64,000 nucleotides of DNA from a virus: positions 62,001 through 126,000 of IMG/VR virus record IMGVR_UViG_3300024348_000001; one strand, 5' to 3'. Both the position numbers and the translations under genes were made by a program. A model generated the notes under the pieces. It was given only the letters and a program-made list of their open reading frames with translations. It was not told the origin of the DNA and searched no databases. Positions within the stretch are counted from its first letter, which is position 1, and each line of letters opens with the position of its first letter. Positions 21,807 to 29,777 of this stretch are shown here, one piece after another.

Positions 21807-22037
21807 TCAGTCAGTTTCGTTAAAGAAATTTGCGACATCATCATCAGTGTCAGGATCAATGTCGGGACGGGTGTTACTAATAATCTCTTGTTCAAACTCT
21901 TCTATAAGCTCTGCAACTGTATCGTGGCGTACTGATAATTTTTCAACTAAGAAACTCATGACCTTACGCGTATCCCAACCCATAGCGACCATTGCGGCGG
22001 ATAAGACTTCGCTTAGCGTATTGTCAGTGATAGTCAC
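21807..22037 (-). CDS. Unknown acidic protein (76 aa)
   Basis: Helical, acidic protein with an EELIEEFEQEII-like stretch and a run of Asp residues near the end. No family is recognised. Its start overlaps the upstream stop (GTGA). Confidence 0.5.
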   Translation of the reverse strand: MTITDNTLSEVLSAAMVAMGWDTRKVMSFLVEKLSVRHDTVAELIEEFEQEIISNTRPDIDPDTDDDVANFFNETD

Positions 22038-22759
22038 GAGGTTACTCCCTTATGTAGAAGCTGTTGTAATTTTTTAACAATCTCGTCTGTCGAACCTTGC
22101 TTTAGTTGAAGCGCGGATAATTGTTCCATCAGTTCTTGCAGACAAAGACGCAGTGTTGCTTCTACTGCGTCTTTTTTTCCTGTCTGCACGTCGTTAACAG
22201 CTGCAAACATTTCCGGGTCATCTGTGAAATCGTATGACACGGTTTTGGCGTAATCTTTGACGGCAAGTCGCAATACATCTGGGGCCTGCACAAAACCTTG
22301 TTCGTCCAGTATGAATGCGATGTATCTGCGAATCTCAAGACAAAACAATTCATCGTCTTCGTCGGGTGGACTTAACAACAAAGCTTCTGTAATCGCCCAC
22401 GCACACTCCATGGCATCCGCAGGATCAAATTCATCGGGCTGGAAATCATCAAAGGCTAATACGTTGGCTAACTGCACAAACCTTGAAGCATTCTTAAAAA
22501 ACAAATCTGTCGTTACAACCGTAATTGCCGCAAGCAATCTGTCGTAATTTGCTTTTGGCAATTTAAGCGCAAAGTCGCTTTCAATTTCTAACCGAATCGT
22601 TTCTGGATGCCATGTAAGCAATTCTGGACCGTAATGATCAAGCCCCATGACAAGCAAAGTTGTGGCAAACGTTTCAGGATCTGTCCAAAGTTTTTTCCAC
22701 GTACTAAGTGTTTGTTGTGGGACGGTCAGGGTCGATCCCATGAGTATGCTGTCGTTCAT
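22034..22759 (-). CDS. Unknown helical protein (241 aa)
   Basis: Acidic, all-helical protein with many Leu/Phe heptads and a C-terminal coiled-coil-like helix (EQLSALQLKQGSTDEIVKKLQQLL). No family is recognised. It begins within the end of the upstream gene (56-base overlap); a start at 22741 would shorten that. Confidence 0.5.
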   Translation of the reverse strand: MNDSILMGSTLTVPQQTLSTWKKLWTDPETFATTLLVMGLDHYGPELLTWHPETIRLEIESDFALKLPKANYDRLLAAITVVTTDLFFKNASRFVQLANVLAFDDFQPDEFDPADAMECAWAITEALLLSPPDEDDELFCLEIRRYIAFILDEQGFVQAPDVLRLAVKDYAKTVSYDFTDDPEMFAAVNDVQTGKKDAVEATLRLCLQELMEQLSALQLKQGSTDEIVKKLQQLLHKGVTS

Positions 22760-23213
22760 TCTCTTGCTCCATCGCCAGAATGTATTCTTTCTTGCGATTG
22801 AATAGTTCTGTCACATTGCAAACGACAAGCGTCACAGGCGTTCGCGGTAATTCTTCTAATTTATCACCACTGGAAACTTCTAAGAACTTTTCTTCACCTG
22901 TCCAGCCAACGTATTTACCATCACAAACCGTCAAACCAAATGTTGTCATTGCGGCTTTAGTTTCGTCTTTCCAAACATTTAAACATTTTACCAGTTGCTC
23001 TCTGTAAGTGCTTATAATTATTTCCTGATCTGCATCTGAAAACAGACCAAGATGAATAAGCCACTCCAGCAAATAAATTAAAATTTGCGTTTTGTCGTCA
23101 AGCCCTTGTTTTAACTGGTCTTGCGTCAAATGCAAAAAACGGCGGCAAAATTGCTCAAACCTTGGATGGGTTAGAGTTTTTGCCGCCGTTAATACAGTTT
23201 TAGTTGGTGTCAT
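22704..23213 (-). CDS. Unknown protein (169 aa)
   Basis: The first half is helical (FEQFCRRFLHLTQDQLKQGL, ILIYLLEWLIHLG) and the second half mixes strands and helices with EEKFLEVSSGD. No family is recognised. It is followed without a gap by another small gene. Confidence 0.5.
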   Translation of the reverse strand: MTPTKTVLTAAKTLTHPRFEQFCRRFLHLTQDQLKQGLDDKTQILIYLLEWLIHLGLFSDADQEIIISTYREQLVKCLNVWKDETKAAMTTFGLTVCDGKYVGWTGEEKFLEVSSGDKLEELPRTPVTLVVCNVTELFNRKKEYILAMEQENERQHTHGIDPDRPTTNT

Positions 23214-23530
23214 CAGAATTTACGTGTTACCGGTACGTCGATGCGATAACGACTTGGCTGCCTGTCAGGATGAGTTGGTGGCAGTTCTGTATTGTTCATG
23301 TCAAGCACTATGCCCTGTGCGTTGACAGGATATGGCCCAATAACGTTGCCGTTAATATGTGTAAGCCCCATATGCGCTACGGAGGCAAGCGCAAAGTGCT
23401 TGGCCTCATTACCCGACAGCTCTTCCATCGCCTCTGCAAACTTTCCAATGCCATGATCACTCTCGACGACTACCGTACCACGCGACATGTCTGGGGTGTA
23501 GGACGTAGCGTTTTCAATAATCTTAAACAC
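23213..23530 (-). CDS. Unknown small protein (105 aa)
   Basis: Start GTG with GGAGT Shine-Dalgarno. The central region KFAEAMEELSGNEAKHFALASVAHMGL is helical and the ends are strand-rich. No family is recognised. It has its own sigma-70-like promoter embedded in a large inverted repeat. Confidence 0.5.
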   Translation of the reverse strand: MFKIIENATSYTPDMSRGTVVVESDHGIGKFAEAMEELSGNEAKHFALASVAHMGLTHINGNVIGPYPVNAQGIVLDMNNTELPPTHPDRQPSRYRIDVPVTRKF

Positions 23531-23578
23531 AATTACTCCAATACATAAGAAAAAGGTTGGACTTGTCGCACCGAAAAT

Positions 23579-23606
23579 ATGATAAGTTCCCCAAATAAAT
23601 TGTCAA
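23579..23606 (-). promoter_or_regulatory. Sigma-70-like promoter inside an inverted repeat
   Basis: On the minus strand TTGACA (plus 23601-23606) and TATCAT (plus 23579-23584) are separated by 16 bases. This resembles a consensus promoter for the gene starting at 23530. The -35 box and part of the spacer lie inside one arm of the long inverted repeat. Confidence 0.5.
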
Positions 23607-23663
23607 GCACGGTACTGCGTTTGAGCGCAATACCGTGCTTGGAATCAATTTATTTGGGGAAAC
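23586..23663. repeat. 78-base inverted repeat (long hairpin)
   Basis: The outer arm is CCCCAAATAAATTG (from 23589) with CAATTTATTTGGGG. The inner arm is CAAGCACGGTA with TACCGTGCTTG, then TGCG/CGCA. A few unpaired bases interrupt it, with a loop of six bases at the top. It is the most extended hairpin in the window, between two minus-strand genes. A terminator combined with a promoter/operator, or an RNase III-type processing site, is possible. Confidence 0.65.
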
Positions 23664-23668
23664 TCATT

Positions 23669-24019
23669 TTATTGTCTTCGGCGATATAGGGCGCCACGCA
23701 AGTGTAGCGTGGTGCCCAGAGCGATGATCTCAAGCAAGTGGACTAATTGTCCACAGCCTTGTTGCACTAGGCCATAGCCTAGTGCATAGATGATTAGCAT
23801 CGTAAACCAAATCCCAAATCCGCTGACTGGGACTTGTTCTACATCCGGTCCAAAATTTACGTTTATCGGGGCCGGGGTGTAGTTATACACCACCGACGGA
23901 GTTGTCGGTGGTGTTGCGATGATAATATCGTCATGAACTGGTGGCTTCTGTGCCACCGCTTTTGTCGGCTCCTCGATTAGATCGAGGAAGTTGAAACTCC
24001 TGCGAGGCACAATGGCCAT
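23669..24019 (-). CDS. Membrane-anchored small protein (116 aa)
   Basis: A Pro/Val-rich and disordered N-terminal half is followed by a hydrophobic segment (GFGIWFTMLIIYALGYGLVQQG) and a second, weaker one, with a basic C-terminus (RGALYRRRQ). Probably one or two membrane passes. AAGGAGG precedes the start. No family is recognised; the basic C-terminus would favour the cytoplasmic side. Confidence 0.5.
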   Translation of the reverse strand: MAIVPRRSFNFLDLIEEPTKAVAQKPPVHDDIIIATPPTTPSVVYNYTPAPINVNFGPDVEQVPVSGFGIWFTMLIIYALGYGLVQQGCGQLVHLLEIIALGTTLHLRGALYRRRQ

Positions 24020-24096
24020 AGGTCCTCCTTGCTCATCTCGTTATAAATAAACGGGATGCAAAGAATATGACGCGTTTTTGCCTTGGATTTAGGCTG

Positions 24097-24396
24097 TTAA
24101 AATACCAGCGTAAGGATTTTACCGTCGCCAGAACGGTATGTAATTCTTAACTCTTTCGTGTTAAGCATTTCCTTAAGTTTACGTTTACGCTCACTGTCCA
24201 ATCCTGCCACAGATTTTTTAGCTGCTGCAAAAACATTCGCTGTTTTATTTCGGTTGCATCCACCGCAACCACCACGAGGAACGGTTCTTAATTGCTGCAA
24301 GAATGGAAACTCTTGTACAAACGCGTCATTAGCAGCCATAGAGGCTAAAGTGCTGTCTTCTATAACAACCATTTTTTTGCGGTTATCTGTAGACAT
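24097..24396 (-). CDS. Small protein with CGGC motif (99 aa)
   Basis: The start at 24396 is preferred for its GAGG. A PRGGCGGCNRNKT segment lies in the middle and the C-terminal half is basic and helical, followed by strands. A single Cys pair could bind metal or form a disulfide. No family is recognised. Confidence 0.5.
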   Translation of the reverse strand: MSTDNRKKMVVIEDSTLASMAANDAFVQEFPFLQQLRTVPRGGCGGCNRNKTANVFAAAKKSVAGLDSERKRKLKEMLNTKELRITYRSGDGKILTLVF

Positions 24397-24404
24397 ACCA
24401 CACC

Positions 24405-24860
24405 TCACGAGTTAGAGAATGAATCTGATAGGGACTGTGACGGATTTGGCGCCGACGCATCACCTACAGTAACTTCTTCCACCAAAGACAATACATCTAA
24501 TTTTTTACTGGACGTGATTAGCGCTTGAGTCATTGCTACGATTCGTGTCCATGCGTCATCTGCCAACGTGATGGACGGAAAATCAAGTTCAAGCATATTA
24601 CTACGGAAAAACGGATATGTTGTGGTTTCGTCCGGTTCATCGACAGGATAAACTTCCATGTCGTAAGGGCTGGCAATGGTTTGAAACATATCTGACGTTT
24701 CACCAGTATGCGGATTAAGCGGTGACCTTAAAAAGACAAAGATGTTGGCGTCAATGTTGGTTGCGTCGGTTACAACAATTCTTAGACGCACAGCAGCATT
24801 TTGCTTGTACTGCACTTCTTGTGATTGATACCGTTGCAGTTTCAGGCTTTTGTCGGACAT
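24405..24860 (-). CDS. Unknown, possibly virion-associated protein (151 aa)
   Basis: The protein is beta-rich (AAVRLRIVVTDATNIDANIFVFL) with a low-complexity Ser-rich C-terminus (PSQSLSDSFSNS). A Ser-rich tail in the same style occurs in the LamG-like tail protein at 37177-38832. A role in the virion is a guess from that similarity. Confidence 0.5.
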   Translation of the reverse strand: MSDKSLKLQRYQSQEVQYKQNAAVRLRIVVTDATNIDANIFVFLRSPLNPHTGETSDMFQTIASPYDMEVYPVDEPDETTTYPFFRSNMLELDFPSITLADDAWTRIVAMTQALITSSKKLDVLSLVEEVTVGDASAPNPSQSLSDSFSNS

Positions 24861-24869
24861 GAGCTACTC

Positions 24870-25229
24870 CTAGAAACGCAACACGCGCGAATTGTTTTCG
24901 GCATCTTTATAATACAACACCACCTCACGAATTTCCTGTTTGAGTCTTGCGCAGAAATATTGCTTTAACGGTTGAAGCACATCGGGATCTACGCGGTAAA
25001 CGGCATGTAACTGTTTACCTAAAGCGTTAACAGATTTATCCAATGCTTGTCGAATTGTTGTGCAACCGCTACAAGGATCTTCTTCCTGTCCCATGGCAAT
25101 ACGCAAAGCTCGGGCGTGACTTTCTTTACAAGGCTCCACTAAAGGCTCAAAACCGGGTGGCAGAGTTTTATAAAAATTGTCGTCACCAAACATTTGATAA
25201 AAGTGTGTTGTGTTTAATACAAGTTGCAT
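24870..25229 (-). CDS. Unknown protein (119 aa)
   Basis: Helical protein with a CSGCTT motif near residue 54 and a Lys/Arg-rich C-terminus (LKQEIREVVLYYKD). No family is recognised. Its start overlaps the stop of the glycosyltransferase gene by one base, so it is coupled to the glycosylation block. Confidence 0.5.
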   Translation of the reverse strand: MQLVLNTTHFYQMFGDDNFYKTLPPGFEPLVEPCKESHARALRIAMGQEEDPCSGCTTIRQALDKSVNALGKQLHAVYRVDPDVLQPLKQYFCARLKQEIREVVLYYKDAENNSRVLRF

Positions 25230-27154
25230 TATTTACGCCCCCACGGAAAAGTTTCAGAAAAACCGCGACGTCCGCCTTTATCTTTGGGCGGGCACCAGAC
25301 GTATTTCTTTCCTGCATTGAAGTCTTTGATTTTACCACCAAGCTGATGTACTTGCGCACCTATGGTAATATCTCCGCCGTTGTGATTAAGCCTAACGTCG
25401 GGAATGTTAGCTTGCTTCATAGTTTCAGTTGCCAGTGCCCAAAAATAACCCACGGCAAAATCTACACAAGAACCGTTAGATGCCAGCATTTGTTTATTCG
25501 ACAGCCTCAAGTGTACGTTTCTAAACCAGTCGCTTTGGCGGAACCATAAGTCAGGTCTGTGTCCGCCGATAGCCATGGCGCTTAGATCGTGATACATCTT
25601 GGTACCGTACAACCGACAACCTTCTCGATGATTCAAGTTAATTGTTTCGGCTAGACGCGCTGCCCACATGGAATCAATAATTTTCGTGTCGTCATCAAAC
25701 CAAACAAGATATGGCGTAGTGACAGGACAACTTGGATCGTGGAACATTTCACGCATGACTGGATACTTTTTGGCATTGTCTTCGTGATGGTAGATTTTTG
25801 TAACGACGGGTCCAAGCGACGCCACAAAATCGTACGTAGCTCGAGATACGGCATTTAAACCGACACGTAGATCTATGCGTCTGCGGGGCAACGTTTTGAG
25901 AATGCCTTCAATGCAAGTTTTAGCTAACTCAGTGTGATCGCCGTAGCAGAGAACAAAGATTGTAAACTTGCCACCGATGTAAGGATTGTCCATAACTCCA
26001 AACAGATCAAATTCGGTTTCCTGTGATAGGTCATGTTTTTCAGGAGGAGGGGGCGCAGTCTTAACAGTCACCACGGTTGTCACGGGTTTTAGGATATCCA
26101 ACGTAGTGGCTGTTTGACTGACATTTTTAACAGGAAGAACATTTTCTAGTGAATATTTACGGGATGGCTGCGAAATAGGAGGTAGAGTCCCGTCTTCGTA
26201 ATATTCCATGACTTTCTCCACCACATGATCTACAGTGATACGGTTTAAGCATTCAGGCACCGGTTGTTCGTCGGTACGTACAGGATGCAGACATAACTGT
26301 AATTTTGCTTTGCTGTTTGTTAAATCCATTTGATCAATAGGCACGGTTCGTTTTTTCCAGCACCCCGACGTTTTACAACAATCCATTTGACCTATCGTGT
26401 GCAAAAACTTATGCGGCACTTTAACGGGAGCGCATGTGTCGGGGAATTGACCGTGATTGGAGTAACCTTCCCACCACCACTCTTCGCGTCCTCCCGCCAA
26501 CACAACGCATGGCTTGTCGAACACGGCGGCGATATGCATAAACGATGTGATGCCGCAGATGACACCTTCAGCGTGGTAGATCAATCTAAACAAGTCGGCA
26601 ATGTCATCCGTAGATCCAACCATGTATTTCACGTTGTTAAGCACAGGATGGACGTTGCGCGTAAAGGCTGCTCCTGCTTGTACGCAATTAATGCCATACT
26701 TGAGTAACGTATCTACAACGCCTTGAAATCTGGAAGGCAACCACCATTTGGCTGTCATATCTACTTTGCCACCACCAACGACAACCCAGTATCTACCCGC
26801 AACTAATTTTTCTTCTTTGTTGGGACCGAGAAAAATTTCGCCTTTAGGATGCAGCACAGGAACGTCAATACCTGTGCGTTGTTTCCATTTCTTATGGAAG
26901 AATGATACGAAATGCTGTTTGACGCCTGATACCGATTCACGAATGCCGTCGTCGTATTCCATTTGAATGACAGGAGCATTTAGCTTGGGATCTAAAGGGT
27001 AGACGTAAGGAAAGTACCGCCAGTAAGACGAATAACTTCCTGCCATAGAAATGCGGTATTTACCGGGATACGTCAGATTCAAATCTCTAACAACCGCTGA
27101 CAAGGCCACGGTGTCACCCAAGGCCCAACGATTATGAATGACGTAAGGTTGCAT
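25229..27154 (-). CDS. Two-domain glycosyltransferase, GT9-like plus GT2-like (641 aa)
   Basis: Residues 1-300 resemble the GT-B heptosyltransferase (GT9) family: RWALGDTVALSAVVRDL near the start and GVICGITSFMHIAAVFDKPCVVLAGG near the C-terminal half of the domain. A linker of low complexity (PPPP, Val/Thr) follows. Residues about 390-641 form a GT-A/GT2-type domain with IFVLCYGDHTELAKTC and WFDDDTKI, the DxD-type metal site. A fusion of two transferases of different folds in one chain is notable. It could add two successive sugars. A TAAGTACTTA palindrome lies upstream of its start. Confidence 0.7.
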   Translation of the reverse strand: MQPYVIHNRWALGDTVALSAVVRDLNLTYPGKYRISMAGSYSSYWRYFPYVYPLDPKLNAPVIQMEYDDGIRESVSGVKQHFVSFFHKKWKQRTGIDVPVLHPKGEIFLGPNKEEKLVAGRYWVVVGGGKVDMTAKWWLPSRFQGVVDTLLKYGINCVQAGAAFTRNVHPVLNNVKYMVGSTDDIADLFRLIYHAEGVICGITSFMHIAAVFDKPCVVLAGGREEWWWEGYSNHGQFPDTCAPVKVPHKFLHTIGQMDCCKTSGCWKKRTVPIDQMDLTNSKAKLQLCLHPVRTDEQPVPECLNRITVDHVVEKVMEYYEDGTLPPISQPSRKYSLENVLPVKNVSQTATTLDILKPVTTVVTVKTAPPPPEKHDLSQETEFDLFGVMDNPYIGGKFTIFVLCYGDHTELAKTCIEGILKTLPRRRIDLRVGLNAVSRATYDFVASLGPVVTKIYHHEDNAKKYPVMREMFHDPSCPVTTPYLVWFDDDTKIIDSMWAARLAETINLNHREGCRLYGTKMYHDLSAMAIGGHRPDLWFRQSDWFRNVHLRLSNKQMLASNGSCVDFAVGYFWALATETMKQANIPDVRLNHNGGDITIGAQVHQLGGKIKDFNAGKKYVWCPPKDKGGRRGFSETFPWGRK

Positions 27155-27165
27155 GGGGAACTCTG

Positions 27166-27175
27166 TAAGTACTTA
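27166..27175. repeat. TAAGTACTTA palindrome upstream of the glycosyltransferase
   Basis: Perfect 10-bp palindrome 11 bases before the start codon. Confidence 0.6.
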
Positions 27176-27230
27176 TGCTTAGTCATGTAAGTTTAGGGTA
27201 AATTTTTTCTAATGCAATTTCAACGGCTAA

Positions 27231-27791
27231 TTAATCATTTGACGGGTGTCGCTGCAACACGGTTAAGCCGTTATTGACATTGGTGTGGTAACAGACAGAC
27301 CATTCTGTGTGTTGACGACAAAAATCCGATATTGCTTGCTGTAAACCTTGAGGACCATTGCTAAAGCCCGATTCGTCGGTCTTTCCAAACGTATGCGTAT
27401 CGTGCATGATTATGCACCCACCTTGGTTTACGTTTGTGTGGTGTCGCATTAATTCGGCGTACAGTTGCGCGTAATTGTGCAAAGTGTCGATAAACAACAA
27501 GTCTGTGTCAGCAATGGTGATAGAAAGCGTGTTACCGACACAGCCAGAAAAATCAACGTTTAGTTCTTTTGCAATTCGTGCGTGTTCAGAAAAATAACAC
27601 GGGAAAATGTCGTAAGACACTAATGTTTTAGGTATTGTTGCAAGTAACGCCCACGTCGATACGCCGGTACGAAAACCAAACTCTGTGACGTGTTTGCACT
27701 TCTTCGCAAAACTGTAAAGCGTTTGAATGTGTTCAGACACGTCAGACGGCGTGTTTATTGCATCAAAAAAATAATCAGTTATATTTTTCAT
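27231..27791 (-). CDS. SAM-dependent methyltransferase/CmcI-like protein (186 aa)
   Basis: A Rossmann-type start TEFGFRTGVSTWALL and DLLFIDTLHNYAQLYAEL resemble class I methyltransferases of the cephalosporin-hydroxylase-like (Methyltransf_24) type. The IIMHDTHTFG segment is typical of that family. It is surrounded by glycosyltransferases, so sugar O-methylation is a reasonable guess. Its start overlaps the next gene (ATGA). Confidence 0.6.
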   Translation of the reverse strand: MKNITDYFFDAINTPSDVSEHIQTLYSFAKKCKHVTEFGFRTGVSTWALLATIPKTLVSYDIFPCYFSEHARIAKELNVDFSGCVGNTLSITIADTDLLFIDTLHNYAQLYAELMRHHTNVNQGGCIIMHDTHTFGKTDESGFSNGPQGLQQAISDFCRQHTEWSVCYHTNVNNGLTVLQRHPSND

Positions 27792-28510
27792 ACTGGAATG
27801 TAATCCGCGTAATTGTATTTCCAGTGCGGGTTTAATTTAATGTCGCCTACGGGCATACTTCCTGATTTTATGTTGTCACTTACGACACTTGCAGCTAACT
27901 GCGATACGTCACCAGTGCCCCATCCCGATGCATGATAGTTGTTTGCCGTACCCCAGCGATAAATGTAAAATCGATCTTTTTCCGGTATGTCTTTACTAAA
28001 AGCACCAAACACATGCACAAGCCTACCAATAAGCTGCGCATCAATTGTTCCAGTGTCTTTGTGTTCTTCGTACTGACCTATTTCTTCAAAAATACAACGC
28101 CGAATTAGTAAATTACATTGAAATAAATTTCTAGTTTTAGTTATATGCTGATGTGCTTCTTCAATATAGGCCATTGCGGTGTGAAACAAACCTGCGGGAT
28201 TCAAATTTTGCTGCTGCACTGTTAGTTTGTTTTTTAGGTAAATATCGTCGTCTTCCCACGGCGTAATGTACTCGCCAGAACACAACGCAACGGTAGTATT
28301 AAACTTTTTGCCTAGCGGTATAATTCTTTCCTTAGTATTAACGATTACTACCTCAGGATGCTCAAATATTAGTGTTTGTTCTGCGCAATCGTTGACAATT
28401 ACAAGTTCTTTTTCTCCAGCGTAATCTTGCTGAAGAAACGAATGGATTGCCTCTTCCAACAAAAAAGGTCGGCCGTACGTAGCGCAAAAACAAGATATTT
28501 TTGGTAACAC
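27788..28510 (-). CDS. GT2-family glycosyltransferase (240 aa)
   Basis: GT-A fold: the N-terminal CATYGRPFLLEEAIHSFLQQ strand-helix, then ELVIVNDCAEQ, and the DxD-like WEDDDIYL motif at about residues 95-101. The length is typical of a minimal GT2. It transfers sugar from a nucleotide donor, acceptor unknown. It lies between the methyltransferase-like gene and another GT2. Confidence 0.75.
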   Translation of the reverse strand: MLPKISCFCATYGRPFLLEEAIHSFLQQDYAGEKELVIVNDCAEQTLIFEHPEVVIVNTKERIIPLGKKFNTTVALCSGEYITPWEDDDIYLKNKLTVQQQNLNPAGLFHTAMAYIEEAHQHITKTRNLFQCNLLIRRCIFEEIGQYEEHKDTGTIDAQLIGRLVHVFGAFSKDIPEKDRFYIYRWGTANNYHASGWGTGDVSQLAASVVSDNIKSGSMPVGDIKLNPHWKYNYADYIPV

Positions 28511-28525
28511 GAGTTTTTCCTTAAA

Positions 28526-29392
28526 TTAGTCGTGGGCTTTAATAGTTACAGCGTTATCGTAATTACGGGTAAATATATCTGGATAAATTTCTGTTAAACC
28601 TTGCTCTGCTATAGTTCTTTGTTCCAACGGTAATTTTCGGCCAAAATATTCACGTAATTGCGGAACATTCCAACCCATCTCATAGCCAGCAATTAAATAA
28701 TTATGGAATTTATCGTTAAGTGTTAAATTGTACGGGACGGCGCCAAATCTTGGAAAACGATGACACCACCCAAGCCACGGCTGATACATGACACGTCCGC
28801 CTTGTTTGCGCACCTTATCGTGAATATAAATTTCTTCCCCGGCAAATCCTTTAAAATGTTGCGAAAAAGCTGGCCATTTATCTTTTTGCATAAACATAAG
28901 GGCGCTGCCGTGTGCTAAAACTTCACGCGGCGTATCACCGGTATGCTGATTGTTTACAAACCACGTACCATAAAAATCACCACGTAATTCTGGGGCAAGC
29001 TCTGTTGCAATGATCGCATTTGCTTCGGAACGCAATGGTCCTACCCACATGTCGTGTCCTACTTCGCCTGAACGTGCAGCCGCAACAAGTCGTGCGATAG
29101 CGTTCGGCGCAAGTAAAACGTGACAATCTACGAGAAGAACGTGCGTACCCGTAGCGTGTTCCCAAACACTATTTTTTGCGTGTGCCGGTCCTCTATTTTT
29201 AGGCGCATGCACGTAACGAGCTTGAGCGTTAGCGCAAACATTTTTTATTTCACCGCGTCCTGCTATTGGATGATCGTCAACGACCAGCAATTCCACGCCA
29301 GTAAGATCGTGATGCATGCGGAGCGAAGATAATGTCCACCACACGCCTTGTGGATCGTCGAATGTAGCCATGCCCACTGTCAAGTTATACAT
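28526..29392 (-). CDS. GT2-family glycosyltransferase (288 aa)
   Basis: GT-A fold with VGMATFDDPQGVWWTLSSL, then ELLVVDDHPIAGRGE, and a HVLLVDCHVLL segment at the DxD position, where the second acidic residue is replaced by Cys-His. A later His/Trp-rich segment (YQPWLGWCHRFPRFG) resembles the acceptor region of GT2 enzymes. The unusual metal site could mean altered chemistry or a loss of function. It overlaps the downstream end of the Cys-rich gene by eight bases. Confidence 0.7.
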   Translation of the reverse strand: MYNLTVGMATFDDPQGVWWTLSSLRMHHDLTGVELLVVDDHPIAGRGEIKNVCANAQARYVHAPKNRGPAHAKNSVWEHATGTHVLLVDCHVLLAPNAIARLVAAARSGEVGHDMWVGPLRSEANAIIATELAPELRGDFYGTWFVNNQHTGDTPREVLAHGSALMFMQKDKWPAFSQHFKGFAGEEIYIHDKVRKQGGRVMYQPWLGWCHRFPRFGAVPYNLTLNDKFHNYLIAGYEMGWNVPQLREYFGRKLPLEQRTIAEQGLTEIYPDIFTRNYDNAVTIKAHD

Positions 29393-29777
29393 TTTCTACT
29401 CTCGGGGTGTAGTCGTCGCACGCAATGCAATTGCGTACTGCGGTATCCCGAGATGATATACGGCACTGGCTATGAAGGCTACATGAGTGTAAAATTGCCA
29501 AAGATCCGCCGCATCCACACGACGGTTTTTCTTCAAGTGCCGCGCCTAAATGCTGACACGGAGAAGCCATGTGCAGTTTTATTTTGCGCAACATCGCCAT
29601 TTGTTCGTCAGTGGGTTGCGCGCCGCGATTCGGTGGCGGCGTTGCACCCGTTGTAACAATTTCAGTTGTAGTTGTGTCAGGATCACCGCCCCAAAACGTG
29701 CGATACCGCGCATCATGCTCGTACAGCCAGCAAACTCGGCATCCATCGCGAGAAGGAAAGTGTTTACAGGGTTTCAT
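29385..29777 (-). CDS. Cys-rich 'DYTP' protein (130 aa)
   Basis: The start at 29777 overlaps the stop of the mucin-like gene (ATGA). The protein has an N-terminal CKHFPSRDGCRVCW, a Thr/Pro linker, then CQHLGAALEEKPSCGCGGSL, LHSCSLHSQCRIS and a final CIACDDYTP. This Cys/His pattern is the type I associate with planctomycete and related phage proteins, often fused to or near glycosyltransferases. It probably binds zinc. Its position between glycosyltransferases and the mucin-like gene suggests a role in the same system. Confidence 0.65.
   Translation of the reverse strand: MKPCKHFPSRDGCRVCWLYEHDARYRTFWGGDPDTTTTEIVTTGATPPPNRGAQPTDEQMAMLRKIKLHMASPCQHLGAALEEKPSCGCGGSLAILHSCSLHSQCRISSRDTAVRNCIACDDYTPRVENV

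Noticed and set aside
22700-23010. TAAGTGCTTA near 23005 as another palindrome copy
   Set aside because: It lies in the middle of a coding region with no start codon nearby and differs by one base, so it was not counted.
27176-27230. TTGAAA-N17-TACCCT as a promoter for the glycosyltransferase
   Set aside because: The -10 element is poor and no other evidence supports it.
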